From the NCBI RefSeq assembly GCF_021018895.1, contig NC_079381.1, forward strand, positions 11,398,501 to 11,462,500: a DNA stretch of 64,000 nt, written 5' to 3'. Source of the stretch: Seriola aureovittata. Taxonomy: Eukaryota > Chordata > Actinopteri > Carangiformes > Carangidae. The notes beneath the pieces are model-generated. The model did no database searches. It was not told the origin of the DNA and saw only the letters and a list, made by a program, of their open reading frames with translations. The position numbers were made by a program, and so were the translations under genes. Each line of letters begins with the position of its first letter. The first letter of the stretch is position 1. Below, piece after piece: positions 62,089-64,000 of this stretch.

Positions 62089-64000
62089 GTGAGGGGTCCA
62101 ATTGTTGAGGAACCTTGCTATCCCTTGATCTGCTCTCTCTTTCGCCCCCCCCCCCGCTCCCTTCAACTCTATGTCTCCTCTCTTTTGGGGAGATAGAGAG
62201 CAGGATTATTGCACACAGACCCTTGAATCCTCCTATCTCCTATTACACACCCACGCACACACAGGCATGCACACATTATAGAGGTTTGTATATACGTACG
62301 TGGCCAATATCACCCCTCTCCAGACTGTTGTAATCCCTCTGTGCCCTCCAGCCTGATTTCCACTGTTGTATTCTCAGTGGTTCACACGGGTATAATAGTC
62401 TTTAAGGCACATGTAAAATGATATGAGCAGTACAGGGAGTGGTGGTAACATTAAACTTTTTATATATACAACCCTTATTTTTTCTTAGAAAGGTGAGGAT
62501 GGCGTTGAATCAAAGTAAACGAAACAGCTCATTTCATTGCATTAATCATTTGGCATGTCCAATAATATTCTTGGCATACGCTGTATACTGGGGAGTGGTG
62601 TGTATGTGTGTTTGGGCCACATGTTGCAGCATTTGGATCTCGCCTTTTTTTTTTTTTTTTTCGTACGAAAGGTATGTTAATGAGAAGTTTTAAAAAATAC
62701 TCTGAAGCAAAATGTCAATAGAAGAAGGAATTAGTGTTAATAAAAGGTAAAATGGGGTTTACGCCTTTAAGTTAATACACCTGCATTTTAAGTAAAATTC
62801 TGCTCAGGTCCAAAGAAACTGCGGGTCATGGTTTTGACCTGTTTTCAGATTCAGGCTGAGCTCAACCTCTGCCCGAGCTATTGCAGCATTTAACAAACCT
62901 GAACCCCATTTAAAAAGGCTGGCAATGCCCCTGACTTAATACCACGACCTTTAGCTGGAGCAACGGCCATTATATGGTAAACTGACTACACTTATTTTAT
63001 AACTTTTCTACCTTGGCAGAAAAGGGTTTACAAATCACTTCTCTTTGACACACACATTCAATACTGATTACATGAGGGAGTCAACAACAGTAAAAGTAAA
63101 GTAAGTATCCGACTTCTTAAAGAGACATTAGCCATTCGTTGAGAGCAGTGGGTGATGTTCTGAGGGGAAACTCATGACGGGCTGCTGCAACATGCAAGTC
63201 TAGAGTCACATGATCGACGGAGACCACCAATGTAAGACTCGGTGCATCATAAGGGAAAAACACTGCAAAGTTCAATATACTATTCATTCATTCACCTGTA
63301 TTTAGGTTTGACAAACTGTGATTCGAATGTAATTACTGCAAACATTTTCTTAGTAAAGCACTCAAAGACTAATAACAGAATAATCAAAGAAGCCAACCTC
63401 CTTAATATGACTTTATAACCTTTATGAATATTCATAAATATAACTTCTATTGAATCAGATTTTAAAATACCATGTCATAAAGTAGCATCACAGCACCTCT
63501 ACTTGCTCTAGATGATGGTTTAAAATAAAATCGAAAGCTGCAAACTGCAAACTGCAACACTGCCTCTATTCCTGCTCTTATGAAGGTGAGGAAAACTGTT
63601 ACCGATTGTGCTGCTTTCATTGATAAGCCCTGAATAATAAAATGAATAAAATCAAACATAACTGATTCATGGCAATTCAAGGGAATGAAGACAAATTAAA
63701 TCCAGAACTGTCCAAAACCTGTTGGGCCCAAACCAGTTTAGGCCAAAAATAAAAGATATGACTATAAGTAAGAACAAACCCAGACACAGACCTTGATTTT
63801 CCAGTACTCATCCTACTTTGCCTTGCATAGCAGTACGCACAAGCATAAACATTTAAGAGAAAAACATACATGAAAATAACTGTGCTGGTGTGTCATGTGA
63901 TCAGAGAGTATCAGACGAGCAGCGACTCCTTTGAAACAGTGACAGTGATGACTGGTACAGAGACAGAGAGAGAGTATGAGACTGATAACAGTGACCTTTT

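Larger units (their letters stand above)
56236..64000. other. 5' intron/flank of sh2d3c, no exon recognised
   Basis: Besides the repeats and motifs listed separately, no splice-bounded segment with similarity to SH2D3C N-terminal isoforms was found. The exons upstream of FSKEKY are therefore probably beyond 64000, or too diverged to recognise. Confidence 0.45.

Overview
The window is vertebrate, almost certainly teleost, nuclear DNA. Genes are split into short exons with consensus GT-AG splice sites. The intergenic and intronic DNA is full of long CA/GT, GA and GATA microsatellites and poly-A/T runs. The encoded proteins are vertebrate orthologues. No operon, CRISPR array, prophage or other prokaryotic feature is present. 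Splice-phase bookkeeping closes exactly for three protein-coding genes, all on the minus strand, and one microRNA gene lies on the plus strand.

Layout from left to right. 1-5077: 3' flank and probable 3' UTR of cercam, with no gene recognised. 5078-12999: cercam, 12 coding exons and 590 codons, a signal-peptide-bearing, KDEL-ended member of the GLT25/COLGALT family. 13000-28197: a 15 kb interval without a supportable protein gene. It holds the conserved mir-219-2 hairpin at 23501-23593 (plus strand), CpG-richer patches near 22.1-22.45 kb and 26.4-26.9 kb, and a 371 bp palindromic MITE-like element at 27327-27697. 28198-38983: urm1, 5 coding exons and 101 codons, complete, with large introns dominated by CA repeats. 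39050-43470: intergenic, with weak promoter-like motifs only. 45878-56235: eleven coding exons of sh2d3c (SH2 domain plus the Cdc25-homology domain that binds Cas proteins), with a 3' UTR reaching about 43.46 kb. The 5'-most exons of sh2d3c are not visible and probably lie beyond 64 kb. 56236-64000: upstream intron/flank of sh2d3c with microsatellites, an inverted retroelement-like insertion bounded by 13 bp direct repeats, and two strong RFX X-box matches.

The genes are not one pathway. CERCAM is a secretory-pathway protein, URM1 is a ubiquitin-like sulfur carrier for tRNA wobble-uridine thiolation, SH2D3C is an adaptor downstream of receptor tyrosine kinases and integrins, and miR-219 promotes oligodendrocyte differentiation. 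What links them is conserved order: URM1, MIR219A2 (antisense) and CERCAM are also consecutive on human 9q34.11, and SH2D3C lies in the same human band. The most unusual structural observation is urm1 exon 3. Its acceptor is preceded by about 43 TG units and a short T run, the arrangement that drives TDP-43-dependent skipping of CFTR exon 9. Skipping here would create a TGA exactly at the new junction.
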